From Candidatus Ornithospirochaeta stercorigallinarum (lineage in GTDB: Bacteria > Spirochaetota > Spirochaetia > Sphaerochaetales > Sphaerochaetaceae), in the NCBI GenBank assembly GCA_018711525.1, contig DVIF01000013.1, forward strand, positions 1 through 33,180: 33,180 nt of DNA, read 5' to 3'. The notes under the pieces are model-generated. The model ran no database searches. It was not told the origin of the DNA and worked only from the letters and a program-made list of their open reading frames with translations. A program made the translations under genes and the position numbers. This document shows, piece by piece, positions 21,597-33,024 of this stretch (position 1 is its first letter; each line of letters begins with the position of its first letter).

Positions 21597-21709
21597 CTCC
21601 CTTGCAATAGCAAGGTGGGAGCCTGATCGTAGACAGGCGTTAATACCAGCGCGCGGCCCGAACATTTCCGGTCAACCCAGACCAGGCCGAAAGCGTAAGG
21701 AGATTGAAT
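21597..21709 (+). promoter_or_regulatory. Structured RNA leader before rplK
   Basis: Three stems follow each other: CTCCCTTGC/GCAA..GGGAG (21597-21621), GCCTG/CAGGC (21621-21638), and an outer CGGCC (21654-21658)/GGCCG (21685-21689) holding an inner GGTC/GACC (21670-21683). Such a leader fits ribosomal-protein autoregulation of this operon (by L1 or the L10-L12 complex, established in other bacteria). The gap between rplA and rplJ is only 9 bp, so no leader fits there. Confidence 0.5.
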
Positions 21710-22141
21710 ATGGCAAAGAAGAAGGTTACTGCAATAATCAAGTTGCAGTGTCCGGCACAGAAGGCCACACCAGCGCCACCAGTTGGCCCTGCTCTTGGTC
21801 CTCATGGTGTCAGTGCCCCACAGTTCGTTCAGCAGTTCAATGACAGGACAAAGTCATTCGAAGCTGGACTCATCGTACCAGTTGTCATCACAGTTTATCA
21901 GGACAAGAGCTTCTCTTTCGAGCTCAAGACTCCTCCTGCTGCAGTGCTTATCAAGAAGGCACTTGGGCTGGAGACAGCATCCGGCACTCCTAACAAGGTG
22001 AAGGTTGGAAAGCTTACAGATGCTCAGCTTACTGAAATCGCAACTACAAAACTTCCGGATCTCAATGCAAACGACATCGAAGCTGCAAAGAGGATTATCG
22101 CAGGAACAGCCCGTTCAATGGGTGTAGAGGTGGAGAAGTAA
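21710..22141 (+). CDS. rplK: 50S ribosomal protein L11
   Basis: This is a 143-residue L11, part of the GTPase-associated centre on 23S rRNA. The family start [21 protein letters not shown] is clear, as is the C-terminal rRNA-binding domain (about 72-143). The ATG at 21710 follows AAGGAG (21697-21702) by 7 nt; an in-frame TTG at 21704 is closer to the Shine-Dalgarno than usual and is rejected. A structured leader precedes it, and rplA starts 1 nt after its stop codon. Confidence 0.97.
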   Translation: MAKKKVTAIIKLQCPAQKATPAPPVGPALGPHGVSAPQFVQQFNDRTKSFEAGLIVPVVITVYQDKSFSFELKTPPAAVLIKKALGLETASGTPNKVKVGKLTDAQLTEIATTKLPDLNANDIEAAKRIIAGTARSMGVEVEK

Positions 22142-22142
22142 G

Positions 22143-22838
22143 ATGAAAAGAGGTAAGAAATATCAGGAAGCTGTAAAGAAGATCGACAGAACCAAGACTT
22201 ACACCCTCTCCGAGGCGGTCGCTCTCGTAAAGGAACTCTCTTTCGCTAAGTTCCCTGAGACAGTTGAGGTATCTGTCAAGCTCTCTTTCAAGAAGAGTCA
22301 GTCCGTCAGAGACACTGTAGTTCTTCCAAACCAGTTCTCAGCCCAGAAGAAGATTCTCGTCTTCGCAAAGGGAGAGAAGGCACAGGAAGCACTTGATGCA
22401 GGTGCTGCTTACGTAGGAGATATCGACCTTATCGAGAAAGTCAGAGGCGGTTGGCTCGACTTCGATGTAGCTGTCGCAACTCCTGACATGATGAAGGATG
22501 TCGGTAGACTTGGACCGATTCTCGGACGTCGTGGACTTATGCCTAACCCGAAGACTCACACTGTTACAAACGACATCAAGGAGGCTCTCGCAGAGCTTAA
22601 CAAGGGTCGTGTCGAGTTCCGCTCTGACAAGACAGGTGTAATTCATATGGCTATCGGCAAGGTAAGCATGGATCAAGAGGCGATCGTAGAGAATGCCCGT
22701 GTCACAATCGATGAGATTGTCCGCAGGAAGCCAAGTGATGCTAAGGGGGATTTCGTACTCTCTGTAGCTGTCTCTTCCACAATGGGCCCTGGTGTCCATG
22801 TCGATGTTAAGGATGTTCTTGCATCCAACAATAACTAG
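22143..22838 (+). CDS. rplA: 50S ribosomal protein L1
   Basis: This is a 231-residue L1, the mobile stalk protein near the E site and, in other bacteria, translational repressor of its own operon. The family blocks [16 protein letters not shown] (about 127-142) and the [12 protein letters not shown] region are present. A Shine-Dalgarno GGAG lies in the last codons of rplK. Length is usual. It is followed 9 nt later by rplJ. Confidence 0.96.
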   Translation: MKRGKKYQEAVKKIDRTKTYTLSEAVALVKELSFAKFPETVEVSVKLSFKKSQSVRDTVVLPNQFSAQKKILVFAKGEKAQEALDAGAAYVGDIDLIEKVRGGWLDFDVAVATPDMMKDVGRLGPILGRRGLMPNPKTHTVTNDIKEALAELNKGRVEFRSDKTGVIHMAIGKVSMDQEAIVENARVTIDEIVRRKPSDAKGDFVLSVAVSSTMGPGVHVDVKDVLASNNN

Positions 22839-22847
22839 GAGTAGAAA

Positions 22848-23378
22848 ATGGAAGATTACAAGACAAGAATCACCCAGGCTAAAGAGGATGCTGTAAAGGC
22901 TCTTCAGAATGAGTTCGAAGGGTACAGCAGCTTTATCTTCACTGATTATAGAGGTCTTACAGTTGCACAGATCACAGACATCAGAAAGGCTCTCCGCCAG
23001 GATGATGCTGCATTCCGTGTCGTAAAGAACCGCTATGCAAAGATTGCCCTCAAGAATATCGATAGAAGTGGAGCCGAGGAGCAGATGATTGGACCGACAG
23101 CGGTTGCTCTTGCAAAAGGGGATACAGCCAATGTCGTCGCAAAGAAGCTCTTCGAGGCAGCTAAGGACAACGGCAAGCTTCAGATCAAAGGCGCTTTAGT
23201 CGACGGGGAGCTCATGACCCCTGCTCAGATCGAGGCACTTTCAAAGCTTCCTACAAAGCTCGAGCTCATTGCATCCCTCATGGGTACGATGAAGGCACCG
23301 GTACAGAAGCTCGCAGCAACACTGCTTGCTTATGTAGAATCAAAAGGTGGAGCAGCAGAGGCTGCTTCAGAAAACTGA
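22848..23378 (+). CDS. rplJ: 50S ribosomal protein L10
   Basis: This is a 176-residue L10, which anchors L7/L12 dimers to the ribosome. The N-terminal rRNA-binding domain has the YSSFIFTDYRGLTVAQ block, with FRVVKNRYAKIAL after it, and the C-terminal helix (about 140-176) carries the L12-binding part. AGGAG lies 6 nt upstream of the ATG. A hairpin separates it from rplL. Confidence 0.95.
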   Translation: MEDYKTRITQAKEDAVKALQNEFEGYSSFIFTDYRGLTVAQITDIRKALRQDDAAFRVVKNRYAKIALKNIDRSGAEEQMIGPTAVALAKGDTANVVAKKLFEAAKDNGKLQIKGALVDGELMTPAQIEALSKLPTKLELIASLMGTMKAPVQKLAATLLAYVESKGGAAEAASEN

Positions 23379-23384
23379 AAACAT

Positions 23385-23418
23385 ACGGTTTTAGTCTACA
23401 AGTAACCTGCTAAACCGT
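23385..23418 (+). promoter_or_regulatory. Hairpin between rplJ and rplL
   Basis: ACGGTTTTAG (23385-23394) pairs with CTAAACCGT (23410-23418) with one bulged base. An A-rich stretch, not a T-run, follows, so it is not an ordinary terminator. It may stabilise or process the mRNA so that rplL is made in excess over rplJ. Confidence 0.5.
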
Positions 23419-23443
23419 TAAAAAAAGATAAGGAGTAGATAAT

Positions 23444-23827
23444 ATGGCTACAAAAGAAGAAATCCTAGAGTCCATTGCAAACATGACAGTAATGGAAGTT
23501 TCCGATCTTATTAAGATGATGGAAGAGAAGTTTGGTGTACAGGCTGCAGCTGCTGCTGTTGCTGTTGCTGGAGCTGCTGCTCCTGCTGAGGCTGCTGCTG
23601 AAGAGCCTACAGAGTTCAACATCACTCTCAAGAGCGTAGATGCTGCAAAGAAGATTGCATGTATCAAGGAAGTCCGCGCTATCACAGGTCTCGGCCTCAA
23701 GGAAGCTAAGGACCTCTGCGAGAACGGTGGTGTGCTCAAGGAAGGAGCCAGCAAGGAAGAGGCTGCATCCATGAAGGAGAAGCTCGAGGCTGCTGGTTGT
23801 GTAGTTGAAGTTGCTGCTGCTAACTAA
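23444..23827 (+). CDS. rplL: 50S ribosomal protein L7/L12
   Basis: This 127-residue stalk protein is present in several copies per ribosome and recruits translation factors. It has an N-terminal dimerisation domain (1-35), an Ala/Pro-rich hinge (about 38-58) and a globular C-terminal domain with the factor-binding block [23 protein letters not shown] precedes the ATG. Spacers with hairpins on both sides fit separate tuning of its level. Confidence 0.97.
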   Translation: MATKEEILESIANMTVMEVSDLIKMMEEKFGVQAAAAAVAVAGAAAPAEAAAEEPTEFNITLKSVDAAKKIACIKEVRAITGLGLKEAKDLCENGGVLKEGASKEEAASMKEKLEAAGCVVEVAAAN

Positions 23828-23843
23828 GCTTCTATGATTTTCA

Positions 23844-23904
23844 CCTGGGGCTTTTGCCCCGGGAACATGCCATCGGAGACCCCGATGGCATAACGTGTCT
23901 TTTT
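23844..23904 (+). terminator. Double-hairpin attenuator between rplL and rpoB
   Basis: The first hairpin is CCTGGGGC-TTTT-GCCCCGGG (23844-23863). The second is a perfect 10-bp stem, ATGCCATCGG (23867-23876) with CCGATGGCAT (23882-23891), followed 8 nt later by TTTTT (23900-23904). Partial termination or processing here would lower rpoBC relative to ribosomal proteins, as known at the same place in E. coli. Confidence 0.65.
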
Positions 23905-23974
23905 AGATATCATTTATTTTAGTACTTCGGTGCTGAACAAGATGGGATTTTCCCCATCCTATGGAGGTACAGGA

Positions 23975-26900
23975 ATGGGTTCTAATGGTAAACCCTTGAA
24001 GAGAATGGACATCGGCTCTGAACTGCCGGAAGTCTGCACATTACCAAACCTTATCGGAATTCAGACTGAATCCTATAAGAAATTCTTACAGCTGGACAGA
24101 CTTGAAAAAGGTCTGGAGCCAGATCCATCCTACGGTCTGGAGCATATTTTCAGAACTGTATTCCCTATCAAGAGTCCAAACGATGACATGATGGTCATCT
24201 ATAACGGCTACACAGTCGATATGGACGGCATTAAGTACTCTGAATCCGAGTGCAAGAAGAAGGGAAGAAGCTATGGTGTGCCTGTAAAAGCCAAAGTTAC
24301 ATTGAGCCTTAGAAGCGGAGAGATGAGGGAGAAGGAGATCTTCTTCGGTGATTTCCCACTCATGACAGACCGCGGCACATTCATTATAAACGGAGCAGAA
24401 AGGGTAATCGTTTCACAGATTGTCCGCTCCCCGGGAATCGTATTCAAACTCGGAAAGAGAATGGATGCTTCATCTGTTTTCTACGGGACGCTATATCCAT
24501 ATGCGGGAACAAAAGTAGAGTTCGCGCTTACAAGAAAGAACGAGAAGATCGATACCAAGAAGAGTGGTGATGTCTCCTCCAATCAGGAGAAGAAGAGGGT
24601 TAACAACATCATCCAGGTGAGCATCGGAAAGAAGCCTTTCCTCGTAACGTTCTTCCTGCGTGTGCTCGGAATCGACACCCGCGATAAGATCGTCAGTGCT
24701 TTCTATACAAGTCAGAAGATCAGCACTGCGGAAGACTATGGTGACCAGAAGTTCTATTGCTTCAAGGACCTCCGTGTCGAGGATGACCTCATTCACGCAG
24801 CCGGAGATGAGCTTGGCACCATCGAGCTCAGAGAGCTCAACAACATGGGAATCGAGGAGGTTGAGGTCATCGATGCAGGTGGAAAGGATATCGACCATCC
24901 TGAGCTTGCTGTAATCAAGACACTCAAGAGGGAATCCATCCTCTGCCCGCATTACAGGAATGAGGAGTCTGAGGAGTTCCAGAACGAGTATATCAACCAG
25001 ATCGTCGATGCTTGTAAGAACGCTCTTCCCCAGAACCTTAAGACATTCCCTGATCCGAACAGGATCATCAGCTATTTCCAGGAGATGTTCCTGCATTCCA
25101 GAGGTTTCGACCTTTCAAACATCGGTCGCTACAAACTCAACAAGAAGTTCTATGGCATGAACGAGGAGGAGTATAAGACCAGCACCTCTTTACTCCCTGA
25201 AGATGTCATAGAGACAGTAAGGAATCTTGAGCTCTTCTGCGAAGGCGGAATCAAGGAAGATGATATCGATGCTCTTGGAAACAGGCGTGTAAGAACTGTC
25301 GGAGAGCTTCTTCAGAACAATATCATGGATGCATTCTCCAGGATGGCGAAGACTGCCAGGGAGAAGATGAACATCGCCGATGACACTGTGAAGCCACAGG
25401 AAATCATCTCGATCAAACCGATTGTCGGCGCGATCAAGGAGTTCTTCGGTTCTTCCCAGCTTTCACAGTTCATGGACCAGGTGAACCCCCTTGCAGAGCT
25501 TACACACAAGAGAAAGGTCTCTGCCCTCGGTCCTAAGGGAGGACTTTCCAGAAGCAGCGCACGTGCCATCTACGAAGTCAGGGACGTTCACTATACCCAT
25601 TATGGAAGAATCTGTCCTATCGAGACCCCTGAAGGCTCCAACATCGGACTTATCCTCTCTCTTGCGAACTATGCACGCATCAATGACCTTGGATTCATTG
25701 AAACTCCATACAGGAGGGTTGTGAACGGTATCGTTACCAATGAAGTCAAATATCTTGATGCCAACGACGAGGAGAGATGCAAGATTGCTCAGGGAAACGC
25801 AAAGATCGACGAAGATGGTCATTTCCTTGAGGAAGAGGTATCTGTAAGAGAGAACGGAGACTATGGAACAGCACGTCCTGAGGAGATCGACTGGATGGAT
25901 GTCTCTCCTAAGCAGGTAGTATCTGTCGCTACATCCCTCATCCCGTTCCTTGAGCATGATGATGCAAACCGTGCCCTCATGGGATCGAACATGCAGCGTC
26001 AGGCTGTACCTCTTGTATTCCCAGAGGCCCCAAGGGTCGGAACAGGTATGGAGCAGAGGGCTGCATACGATTCTGGAGTCCTGATTAAGGCCAAGAGGTC
26101 TGGAACTGTAAAATACGTCTCTTCTACAAGGATCGAAGTCCTTGTGGATAAGGCCGAGGCTGAAATCGAGGGTGACATCGATACTTACGAAGTTCATAAG
26201 TTTGAAAGGACGAACCAGGATTCCTGTCTCAACCAGAAGCCCATCGTATATGTTGGTGACCATGTTGATGCAGGTGATGTCCTTGCAGATGGTCCTGCGA
26301 CAGACAAGGGTGAGCTTGCACTCGGCAGGAACATCCTTGTAGGTTTCGTTCCTTGGAACGGCTATAACTATGAGGATGCTGTCCTTATCAGTGAAAAGGT
26401 TGTCCGTGAGGATATCTATACATCAATCCATATCAAGGAGTTCAGTGTGGATATCCGCGATACAAAGCTGGGACCTGAGAAGCTTACAAAGGATATACCG
26501 AATACTTCGGAAAAGCTTCTTGAGCATCTCGACAGTGATGGTATCGTCTGCATCGGAACATACGTCCGTCCGGGACACATTCTGGTCGGAAAGGTAACGC
26601 CGAAGAGCGAATCAGATACCACACCTGAGGTCAAGCTCCTCAATTCAATCTTCGGAGAAAAGGCCAAGGAGGTCCGTGACTCCTCCCTCAAGGTCCCACA
26701 TGGAACAGAGGGAACGGTTATCGACATCCAGCACCTGCAGAAGAGCGACAAGGATGAGCTCCAGCCAGGTGTAGAGCATACAATCAAGGTTCTTATCGCC
26801 ACAAAGCGTAAGCTCAAGCAGGGTGATAAGATGGCAGGAAGACATGGAAACAAGGGTGTCGTATCGCGCGTCCTTCCAGAGGAGGATATGCCATACATGG

Positions 26901-27571
26901 AAGACGGCACACCGCTGGATGTATGTCTCAACCCGCTCGGTGTTCCTTCACGTATGAACATCGGACAGCTCATGGAGACTCAGCTCGGATGGGCAGCCAT
27001 CAAGAACGATGTCTGGTACAAGACCCCGGTCTTCCAGTCTGCATCCATGGAGCAGATCGAGGCTGAGATGGTGAAGGCGGGATTGCCGAAGAATTCGAAG
27101 ATCCGCCTTTACGACGGCCGCACGGGTATTCCATTCGTAAATGACGTATTCTGTGGATATATCTATTATCTCAAACTCCATCACCTTGTCGATGACAAGA
27201 TGCATGCCCGTTCCACAGGACCTTATTCACTTGTAACGCAGCAGCCTCTCGGAGGTAAGGCTATGTTCGGTGGTCAGCGTCTTGGAGAGATGGAGGTCTG
27301 GGCATTTGAGGCATATGGTGCTGCGAACACCCTTCAGGAGCTTCTCACAATCAAGAGTGACGACATGAAGGGAAGAGTGCAGATTTATGGTTCTATCGTC
27401 AAGGGTGAGCCTACCAAGACAAGCAGTATGCCTGAGGCATTCAATGTTCTTGTCCAGGAGGTAAGGGGTCTTGCCCTCGATATGTCCGTATATGATGAGA
27501 ACGGCAAGCAGGTTCCACTTACAGAGCGTGATGAGGAACTTATTGCAAAGAAAGAGAAAGGTACTTTCTAG
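23975..27571 (+). CDS. rpoB: DNA-directed RNA polymerase beta subunit
   Basis: This 1198-residue beta subunit is short, as in other spirochaetes, lacking some lineage-specific insertions of E. coli (1342). The rifampicin region [18 protein letters not shown] is recognisable. It carries changes relative to E. coli at 518, 522 and 529 (N to V, S to A, R to K). The fork-loop-2 segment reads [19 protein letters not shown] instead of GPGGLTRERAGFEVRD. The C-terminal [21 protein letters not shown] block is intact. The ATG at 23975 is chosen because GGAGG lies 7 nt upstream; upstream in-frame starts lack this. It is followed after 9 nt by rpoC. Confidence 0.97.
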   Translation: MGSNGKPLKRMDIGSELPEVCTLPNLIGIQTESYKKFLQLDRLEKGLEPDPSYGLEHIFRTVFPIKSPNDDMMVIYNGYTVDMDGIKYSESECKKKGRSYGVPVKAKVTLSLRSGEMREKEIFFGDFPLMTDRGTFIINGAERVIVSQIVRSPGIVFKLGKRMDASSVFYGTLYPYAGTKVEFALTRKNEKIDTKKSGDVSSNQEKKRVNNIIQVSIGKKPFLVTFFLRVLGIDTRDKIVSAFYTSQKISTAEDYGDQKFYCFKDLRVEDDLIHAAGDELGTIELRELNNMGIEEVEVIDAGGKDIDHPELAVIKTLKRESILCPHYRNEESEEFQNEYINQIVDACKNALPQNLKTFPDPNRIISYFQEMFLHSRGFDLSNIGRYKLNKKFYGMNEEEYKTSTSLLPEDVIETVRNLELFCEGGIKEDDIDALGNRRVRTVGELLQNNIMDAFSRMAKTAREKMNIADDTVKPQEIISIKPIVGAIKEFFGSSQLSQFMDQVNPLAELTHKRKVSALGPKGGLSRSSARAIYEVRDVHYTHYGRICPIETPEGSNIGLILSLANYARINDLGFIETPYRRVVNGIVTNEVKYLDANDEERCKIAQGNAKIDEDGHFLEEEVSVRENGDYGTARPEEIDWMDVSPKQVVSVATSLIPFLEHDDANRALMGSNMQRQAVPLVFPEAPRVGTGMEQRAAYDSGVLIKAKRSGTVKYVSSTRIEVLVDKAEAEIEGDIDTYEVHKFERTNQDSCLNQKPIVYVGDHVDAGDVLADGPATDKGELALGRNILVGFVPWNGYNYEDAVLISEKVVREDIYTSIHIKEFSVDIRDTKLGPEKLTKDIPNTSEKLLEHLDSDGIVCIGTYVRPGHILVGKVTPKSESDTTPEVKLLNSIFGEKAKEVRDSSLKVPHGTEGTVIDIQHLQKSDKDELQPGVEHTIKVLIATKRKLKQGDKMAGRHGNKGVVSRVLPEEDMPYMEDGTPLDVCLNPLGVPSRMNIGQLMETQLGWAAIKNDVWYKTPVFQSASMEQIEAEMVKAGLPKNSKIRLYDGRTGIPFVNDVFCGYIYYLKLHHLVDDKMHARSTGPYSLVTQQPLGGKAMFGGQRLGEMEVWAFEAYGAANTLQELLTIKSDDMKGRVQIYGSIVKGEPTKTSSMPEAFNVLVQEVRGLALDMSVYDENGKQVPLTERDEELIAKKEKGTF

Positions 27572-27580
27572 GAGGAGAGA

Positions 27581-30500
27581 ATGAAGGAAAATCAGGATTT
27601 CAGCACCATTAGGATCAAGCTTGCATCTCCCGAGCAGATTCTTGCATGGAGCTACGGTGAGGTTAAGAAGCCGGAGACTATAAACTACCGTTCTCTCCGT
27701 CCGGAGAGGGATGGACTTTTCTGCGAGCGTATTTTCGGTACTACGAAGGAGTGGGAATGCTATTGCGGAAAGTTCAAATCCAACAGATACAAGGGTGTCG
27801 TATGTGACCGCTGTGGTGTAGAGGTGTCTGATACGAAGGTACGTCGTGAGAGGATGGGACACATCACTCTCGCAGCCCCTGTCGCACACATTTGGTTCTA
27901 CAGGTCGACACCATCAATCATGAGCTATCTTCTTGATATCAAGAGGGCGGAGCTCATGGAGATCCTCTCATATGAGAAATATGTCGTAACAGATCCAGGT
28001 ACTCATACCGATGAGCTTAGGAAGAACCAGGTTCTCACAGAGGAGCGTTATGAGGCCCTCTACGACATGTATGGTGATACATTCAAGGCGGCAATGGGCG
28101 CTGAGGCTATCTATGACCTTTTGAAGGATCTGGACCTCAAAGCTCTTTCCGATGAGCTGAGGGCACAGCTGAGTCAGAAGGAAGGTGCGAACAACAAGAT
28201 TGATTCCAAGCTCCTTTCCCGCATACGCTACTGTGAGGATTTCCTCTCAAGCGGAAACAGGCCTGAATGGATGATCCTCAAGGTCATCCCGGTTATTCCG
28301 CCAGATCTGCGTCCTATGGTCCAGCTCGATGGAGGACGCTTTGCCACAACGGACCTCAATGAGCTTTATAGAAGGGTCATCAACAGGAACAACCGTCTTG
28401 ACCGCCTTATAAAGATCCAGGCTCCGGATATCATCATCCGCAACGAAAAGAGGATGCTTCAGGAGGCTGTTGATTCACTCTTCGATAATGCAAAGACCGC
28501 CAATCCTACAAAGGGTTCTTCAAAGAGGGACCTCAAGAGCCTTTCAGATGGTCTTAAAGGTAAGCAGGGAAGATTCAGACAGAACCTTCTCGGTAAGCGC
28601 GTAGACTACTCTGGAAGATCTGTAATCGTTGTCGGACCTGAGCTCAGGATGCATCAGTGTGGTGTTCCTTCAAAGATGGCTTTGGAGCTCTATAAGCCGT
28701 TCATCATGAAGAAACTCGTACAGGATGGCGTTGCACAGAACATCAAGAGGGCGAAACTCCTTGTTGAGAGTGAAGCTCCTGAGGTATGGTCGATTCTTGA
28801 TGATGTAGTAAAAGAGCACCCTGTAATGCTTAACCGTGCTCCTACACTCCACCGTCTGGGAATCCAGGCATTCGAGCCTGTTCTCGTAGAAGGGAAGGCC
28901 CTGAAGCTTCATCCACTCGTATGTCATGCCTTCAATGCTGACTTCGATGGAGACCAGATGGCTATCCACGTACCTCTTACACAGGCTGCACAGCTTGAAT
29001 GCTGGACACTCATGCTCAGTACAACGAACCTTCTCGACCCTGCGAACGGAAAGCCTATCGCATTCCCAAGTCAGGACATGGTTCTCGGAATCTTCTATCT
29101 GACAAAGGAGATGCTTCCTCTTGAGGGCGAGGAGAAGAAGAGATTCAAGCACTTTGAATCGATTGATGAGATCGAAGCTGCAATCGATGCAGAGAGTGTC
29201 ACATATAACGAGAAGATCTACTATCGTTTCAAGAAAGGACTTGAAGTGGTTGATGAGAAGGGAAATGTAACTATAGCCGATGGAAAGAGCTGGACTGCGA
29301 CAACCGCAGGAAGGATCATATTCAATTCCGCCATTCCAAAGGGAATTCCTTTCCAGAACTACTGCTTAGGCGATAAGCAGCTTAAGAAGGTCATTGGAGA
29401 GACGATCAAGAACCATAAGCCGAGCGTTGCTGTAGAACTCCTTGATTCCGTAAAGGACCTCGGATTCAAGTATGCAACCCTCTTCGGTGCTACAATCGGT
29501 CTTTCCGATATGATTGTTCCTGAAGCAAAGAAGGAGCTCATTGAAGAGGCTAATGAGCGCCAGGCACAGGTCGTCGAGCAGTACAACGAAGGTCAGATCA
29601 CCCAGGAAGAGAGATATAACCGTGTCATCGAAGTCTGGACAGAGACCAACGAAAAGCTCACCAATGTTCTTATGGATGAGCTTAAGAAGAGCCAGAGGGG
29701 CTTCAATCCTCTCTTCCTCATGGCGGACTCAGGTGCCCGTGGTAGCAAGACCCAGATTCGTCAGCTTGGTGGTATGCGTGGCCTTATGGCTAAGCCTAAT
29801 GGGAAGATCATCGAGCTTCCTATCAAGAGTAACTTCAAGGAAGGTCTTTCGATCATCGAGTTCTTCATCTCCTCAAACGGAGCGAGAAAGGGTCTTACAG
29901 ATACTGCTCTCAAGACTGCTAAGGCTGGATATCTTACACGTAAGCTCGTCGATGTCGCTCAGGATGTCGTTGTCTCGGAAGAGGATTGCCAGACAATCAA
30001 TGGAATCTGGACAAGTGCTGTTCATGATGGAGACCAGGTCATTGAGTCTCTTGCAAGCCGCATAGCCGGTTCCTGTCCTGTAGAGGATGTCCTCCATCCA
30101 CTTCTCAAGGATGAGAATGGAAGGCCTGTCGTCCTTGCCAAGGCAAATGAGGAAATCAGCGATGAGACTGCAAAACTCATCGAAGATGCAGGGGTTGAGC
30201 GTGTTCTCCTTAGAACTGTTCTCACCTGTGAGAGTGAGCATGGTGTATGCCGCAAGTGCTATGGCAGGAACCTTGCAACCAACAGGACAGTTGAAATCGG
30301 TGAGGCTGTAGGTATCATTGCAGCTCAGTCGATCGGACAGCCTGGTACACAGCTTACGATGCGTACATTCCATGTCGGAGGAACTGCAAGTACATCCACA
30401 AAGGACAACAAGCTCTCATTCGACTATCAGACGATTGTCAGGGAGATCAAGGGACAGGTCATCAGAAGAGCTGATGGCACCAACCTCTTCCCAAGGAAAG

Positions 30501-31984
30501 GTCACATCACAATCTCCAAGGTTCTTGAGGAGATTACAGGACTATACAGCAAGCTTCTTGTTGAGGATGGTTCTTCCGTAGTAAAGGGCTATCCGATGTA
30601 TGTCTCAACCGGTGGTACTGAGGTCATCAGTAAGAACAACGGTAGGCTTACAGTCATTGGAGATAGGACCTTCATCCTCTCAAGTGCCAATGAGTATAAG
30701 GTGCCTGCAGGAGCGGAGCTCCATGTAAGGGAAGGCCAGGTCGTAGATGCAGGTGAGGCAATCATCACATTCGACCCGTTCTCCAGTCCTATAATCACCG
30801 ATGTGAGTGGAACTGTCATCGAGATGTCCGACTTTGTTCTTGACAAGTCATATAGAAGAATTGTCAACGAAGCAGGTGAGTCTGAGCTCCTTGTTGTTCC
30901 ATCTGCACAGCTTGGACAGTTCCATCCTACAATCATCATCGAGGATGCAACCGGTACACAGTACAAGTTCCCGATTCCCGGCGGATCATACATGGTCGTC
31001 AAGGAAGTAGGAGAGGTTGTCGAAGCAGGAGACACACTTGCTAAAGAGGCAATCGACAGTGCGACTACAAAAGATATCGCAGGAGGTCTTCCTCAGGTCG
31101 ACTCCCTCTTTGAAGCACGCCATGGTAAGGTTGCCTCATCCAATAAGGTCAACCCGATCATCCTCTCCCGTGTCAACGGAACAGTCGTCAAGATCGACAC
31201 CAAGGGAGGTGGTGGTTCAACGACCGTAGTCATCCGTGATGTCTTCGGTAAGGACCATCCTCATAAGGTATATACCAAGGATGCACTCCTTTCTGTAAGG
31301 GAAGGTGATGAGGTCAAGGCGGGAGACCAGCTTTGTGATGAGACAGTGACAAGCCGCGAGGTCCTTGATGTCCTGGGTGAGAACGCAGTCCTTTCCTTCC
31401 TCGTCGAGGAGATTCAGAAGGTCTACAGGATGCAGGGCGTTGAAATCAACGAAAAGCATCTTGGAATCATCATCCGTCAGATGCTCAAGAAGGTTGAGAT
31501 CGTACGTGCTGGAGATACGCAGTTCGTAAAGATGCAGAGGGTAGACAAGAACCTCTTCAGGCGTGTCAACGATGAGGCGAAGAGGCAGGGTAAGCAGCCT
31601 GCAATCGCACGTCCTGTTCTTCAGGGTGTGTCGGAGGCGGCACTGAGTGTAGACTCGTTTATTTCTGCAGCTTCGTTCCTAAGTACGACTAAAGTCTTGA
31701 CAAATGCAGCTATTGCAGGTAAAAAGGATGAGTTGCGCGGTCTCAAGGAGAACGTAATCATCGGTCACCTCATTCCGGCTGGAACCGGTATGAAGAGGTA
31801 CAGGGATGTACATCTTGATGATGAGCGTCTCCTCGAACTCCAAGCCGAAAAGGACAAGGAGAAGAGGATGAAGCCAAGTGAGGTCACAAGTGCTGAAGAG
31901 CGCGAGATCGAGGATATCGCAGATATGAAGACTCTGGGAGAAGAAAACGCAGAGGGAATGGAAATCGTTTCCGACGAGGAGTAA
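27581..31984 (+). CDS. rpoC: DNA-directed RNA polymerase beta' subunit
   Basis: This is a 1467-residue beta' subunit. The N-terminal zinc site is C60, C62, C75 and C78. The catalytic magnesium loop NADFDGDQM (452-460) is intact. The second zinc region shows [16 protein letters not shown], and the trigger-loop/bridge-helix region is recognisable ([18 protein letters not shown]). Length is slightly over E. coli (1407). A strong GGAGGAG Shine-Dalgarno lies between the rpoB stop and the ATG. About 120 nt with two hairpins separate it from rpsL. Confidence 0.97.
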   Translation: MKENQDFSTIRIKLASPEQILAWSYGEVKKPETINYRSLRPERDGLFCERIFGTTKEWECYCGKFKSNRYKGVVCDRCGVEVSDTKVRRERMGHITLAAPVAHIWFYRSTPSIMSYLLDIKRAELMEILSYEKYVVTDPGTHTDELRKNQVLTEERYEALYDMYGDTFKAAMGAEAIYDLLKDLDLKALSDELRAQLSQKEGANNKIDSKLLSRIRYCEDFLSSGNRPEWMILKVIPVIPPDLRPMVQLDGGRFATTDLNELYRRVINRNNRLDRLIKIQAPDIIIRNEKRMLQEAVDSLFDNAKTANPTKGSSKRDLKSLSDGLKGKQGRFRQNLLGKRVDYSGRSVIVVGPELRMHQCGVPSKMALELYKPFIMKKLVQDGVAQNIKRAKLLVESEAPEVWSILDDVVKEHPVMLNRAPTLHRLGIQAFEPVLVEGKALKLHPLVCHAFNADFDGDQMAIHVPLTQAAQLECWTLMLSTTNLLDPANGKPIAFPSQDMVLGIFYLTKEMLPLEGEEKKRFKHFESIDEIEAAIDAESVTYNEKIYYRFKKGLEVVDEKGNVTIADGKSWTATTAGRIIFNSAIPKGIPFQNYCLGDKQLKKVIGETIKNHKPSVAVELLDSVKDLGFKYATLFGATIGLSDMIVPEAKKELIEEANERQAQVVEQYNEGQITQEERYNRVIEVWTETNEKLTNVLMDELKKSQRGFNPLFLMADSGARGSKTQIRQLGGMRGLMAKPNGKIIELPIKSNFKEGLSIIEFFISSNGARKGLTDTALKTAKAGYLTRKLVDVAQDVVVSEEDCQTINGIWTSAVHDGDQVIESLASRIAGSCPVEDVLHPLLKDENGRPVVLAKANEEISDETAKLIEDAGVERVLLRTVLTCESEHGVCRKCYGRNLATNRTVEIGEAVGIIAAQSIGQPGTQLTMRTFHVGGTASTSTKDNKLSFDYQTIVREIKGQVIRRADGTNLFPRKGHITISKVLEEITGLYSKLLVEDGSSVVKGYPMYVSTGGTEVISKNNGRLTVIGDRTFILSSANEYKVPAGAELHVREGQVVDAGEAIITFDPFSSPIITDVSGTVIEMSDFVLDKSYRRIVNEAGESELLVVPSAQLGQFHPTIIIEDATGTQYKFPIPGGSYMVVKEVGEVVEAGDTLAKEAIDSATTKDIAGGLPQVDSLFEARHGKVASSNKVNPIILSRVNGTVVKIDTKGGGGSTTVVIRDVFGKDHPHKVYTKDALLSVREGDEVKAGDQLCDETVTSREVLDVLGENAVLSFLVEEIQKVYRMQGVEINEKHLGIIIRQMLKKVEIVRAGDTQFVKMQRVDKNLFRRVNDEAKRQGKQPAIARPVLQGVSEAALSVDSFISAASFLSTTKVLTNAAIAGKKDELRGLKENVIIGHLIPAGTGMKRYRDVHLDDERLLELQAEKDKEKRMKPSEVTSAEEREIEDIADMKTLGEENAEGMEIVSDEE

Positions 31985-32030
31985 GGCTTCGTTGCGTCGA
32001 TTCTCATGCTGACCAGAGTTTTAGATATAG

Positions 32031-32070
32031 CCGGTGCCTGTGCACCGGTAGTTCTTCCTCTTTTGTGAGG
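32031..32070 (+). promoter_or_regulatory. Two hairpins in the rpoC-rpsL gap
   Basis: CCGGTGC-CTGT-GCACCGG (32031-32048) is a perfect 7-bp stem, followed by CCTC/GAGG (32057-32070). Neither is followed by a T-tract. They may be an mRNA processing site or a ribosomal-protein leader before rpsL. No clear promoter is seen. Confidence 0.45.
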
Positions 32071-32103
32071 AGAGGGAGGGAAAAATAAGGAGCGTATCGA
32101 AAG

Positions 32104-32478
32104 ATGCCTACTATTAATCAGCTAATTAGAAAGGGTAGACAGAGCTCAAAGAGTAAGACGAAGAGCCCTGCTCTCGAAGGATGCCCACAGAAAAGAGGCG
32201 TTTGTACCAGGGTTATGACAGTAACTCCTAAGAAGCCTAACTCAGCTCTCAGAAAGGTTGCTCGTGTTAGACTTTCAAATGGAATTGAGGTTACAGCATA
32301 CATCCCGGGTATTGGACACAATCTCCAGGAGCACTCTGTAGTTCTCATCAGAGGTGGAAGGGTCAAGGACCTTCCTGGTGTTCGTTACCACATCATCAGA
32401 GGTAGCAAGGATACCCTCGGTGTTAACGACAGAAAGAGAAGCCGCTCTAAGTACGGCGCTAAGAAGCCAAAGGCCTAA
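32104..32478 (+). CDS. rpsL: 30S ribosomal protein S12
   Basis: This is a 124-residue S12 of the decoding centre. [11 protein letters not shown] (41-51) contains K43, and K88 in GGRVKDLPG is present, so the known streptomycin-resistance positions carry the sensitive-type Lys. AAGGAG lies 11 nt before the ATG, slightly farther than usual. rpsG follows after 14 nt. Confidence 0.97.
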   Translation: MPTINQLIRKGRQSSKSKTKSPALEGCPQKRGVCTRVMTVTPKKPNSALRKVARVRLSNGIEVTAYIPGIGHNLQEHSVVLIRGGRVKDLPGVRYHIIRGSKDTLGVNDRKRSRSKYGAKKPKA

Positions 32479-32492
32479 GGAGGGAGTAGAGT

Positions 32493-32963
32493 ATGTCTAG
32501 AGGTTTGAACGTCCCAAGAAGGTCTACAGCTGCAGATGCCGTATATAACAGCGAAGTCGTTGCAAGATTCATCAACAGGATGATGGTTGATGGAAAGAAG
32601 AGCATCAGCACTGGTATTCTTTACAGGGCAATGAACAAGATTGAAGAAAAATCAGGTGAGAAGGCTCTCGATGTCTTCACAAAGGCAGTTGAGAACGTAA
32701 AGCCTGTCGTTGAGGTTAAGAGCAGAAGAGTTGGTGGTGCAACCTATCAGGTTCCTGTTGAAATCAAGGAAGGAAGAAGGGAAGCACTTGCAATGAGATG
32801 GCTCATTAACGCAGCACGCGCTAGAAACGGAAAGACAATGGCTGACAAGCTCGCAGATGAGCTTATGGATGCATACAACAGCACAGGTGCAGCTTTCAAG
32901 AAGAAGGAAGATACACACCGCATGGCAGATGCAAACAAGGCATTCAGCCACTTCAGATTCTAA
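32493..32963 (+). CDS. rpsG: 30S ribosomal protein S7
   Basis: This is a 156-residue S7, which nucleates the 30S head. The RPRR-type start appears as VPRRSTAAD, with [17 protein letters not shown] and the C-terminal [18 protein letters not shown] block. AGGAGG precedes the ATG. It ends the unit; a terminator follows instead of fusA and tuf. Confidence 0.97.
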   Translation: MSRGLNVPRRSTAADAVYNSEVVARFINRMMVDGKKSISTGILYRAMNKIEEKSGEKALDVFTKAVENVKPVVEVKSRRVGGATYQVPVEIKEGRREALAMRWLINAARARNGKTMADKLADELMDAYNSTGAAFKKKEDTHRMADANKAFSHFRF

Positions 32964-32982
32964 GAAGTGCTTTCATAGTGGA

Positions 32983-33010
32983 AAAGGTCTCCATAACGGA
33001 GGCCTTTTTT
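32983..33010 (+). terminator. Intrinsic terminator after rpsG
   Basis: AAAGGTCTCC (32983-32992) pairs with GGAGGCCTTT (32998-33007), with one G-U, followed by TTTTTT. Confidence 0.92.
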
Positions 33011-33024
33011 GTTATCATTCATGT

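Noticed and set aside
25463-26263. Minus-strand open frame of 266 codons inside rpoB
   Set aside because: It is a frame shadow of the highly conserved rpoB gene, with no family resemblance.
27227-27889. Minus-strand open frame of 220 codons over the rpoB-rpoC junction
   Set aside because: It is antisense to two conserved genes and shows no protein family features.
32006-32068. Short plus-strand frame of 20 codons before rpsL
   Set aside because: No Shine-Dalgarno, no biased codon run, and it is cut by the hairpin at 32031-32048, so a leader peptide is not supported.
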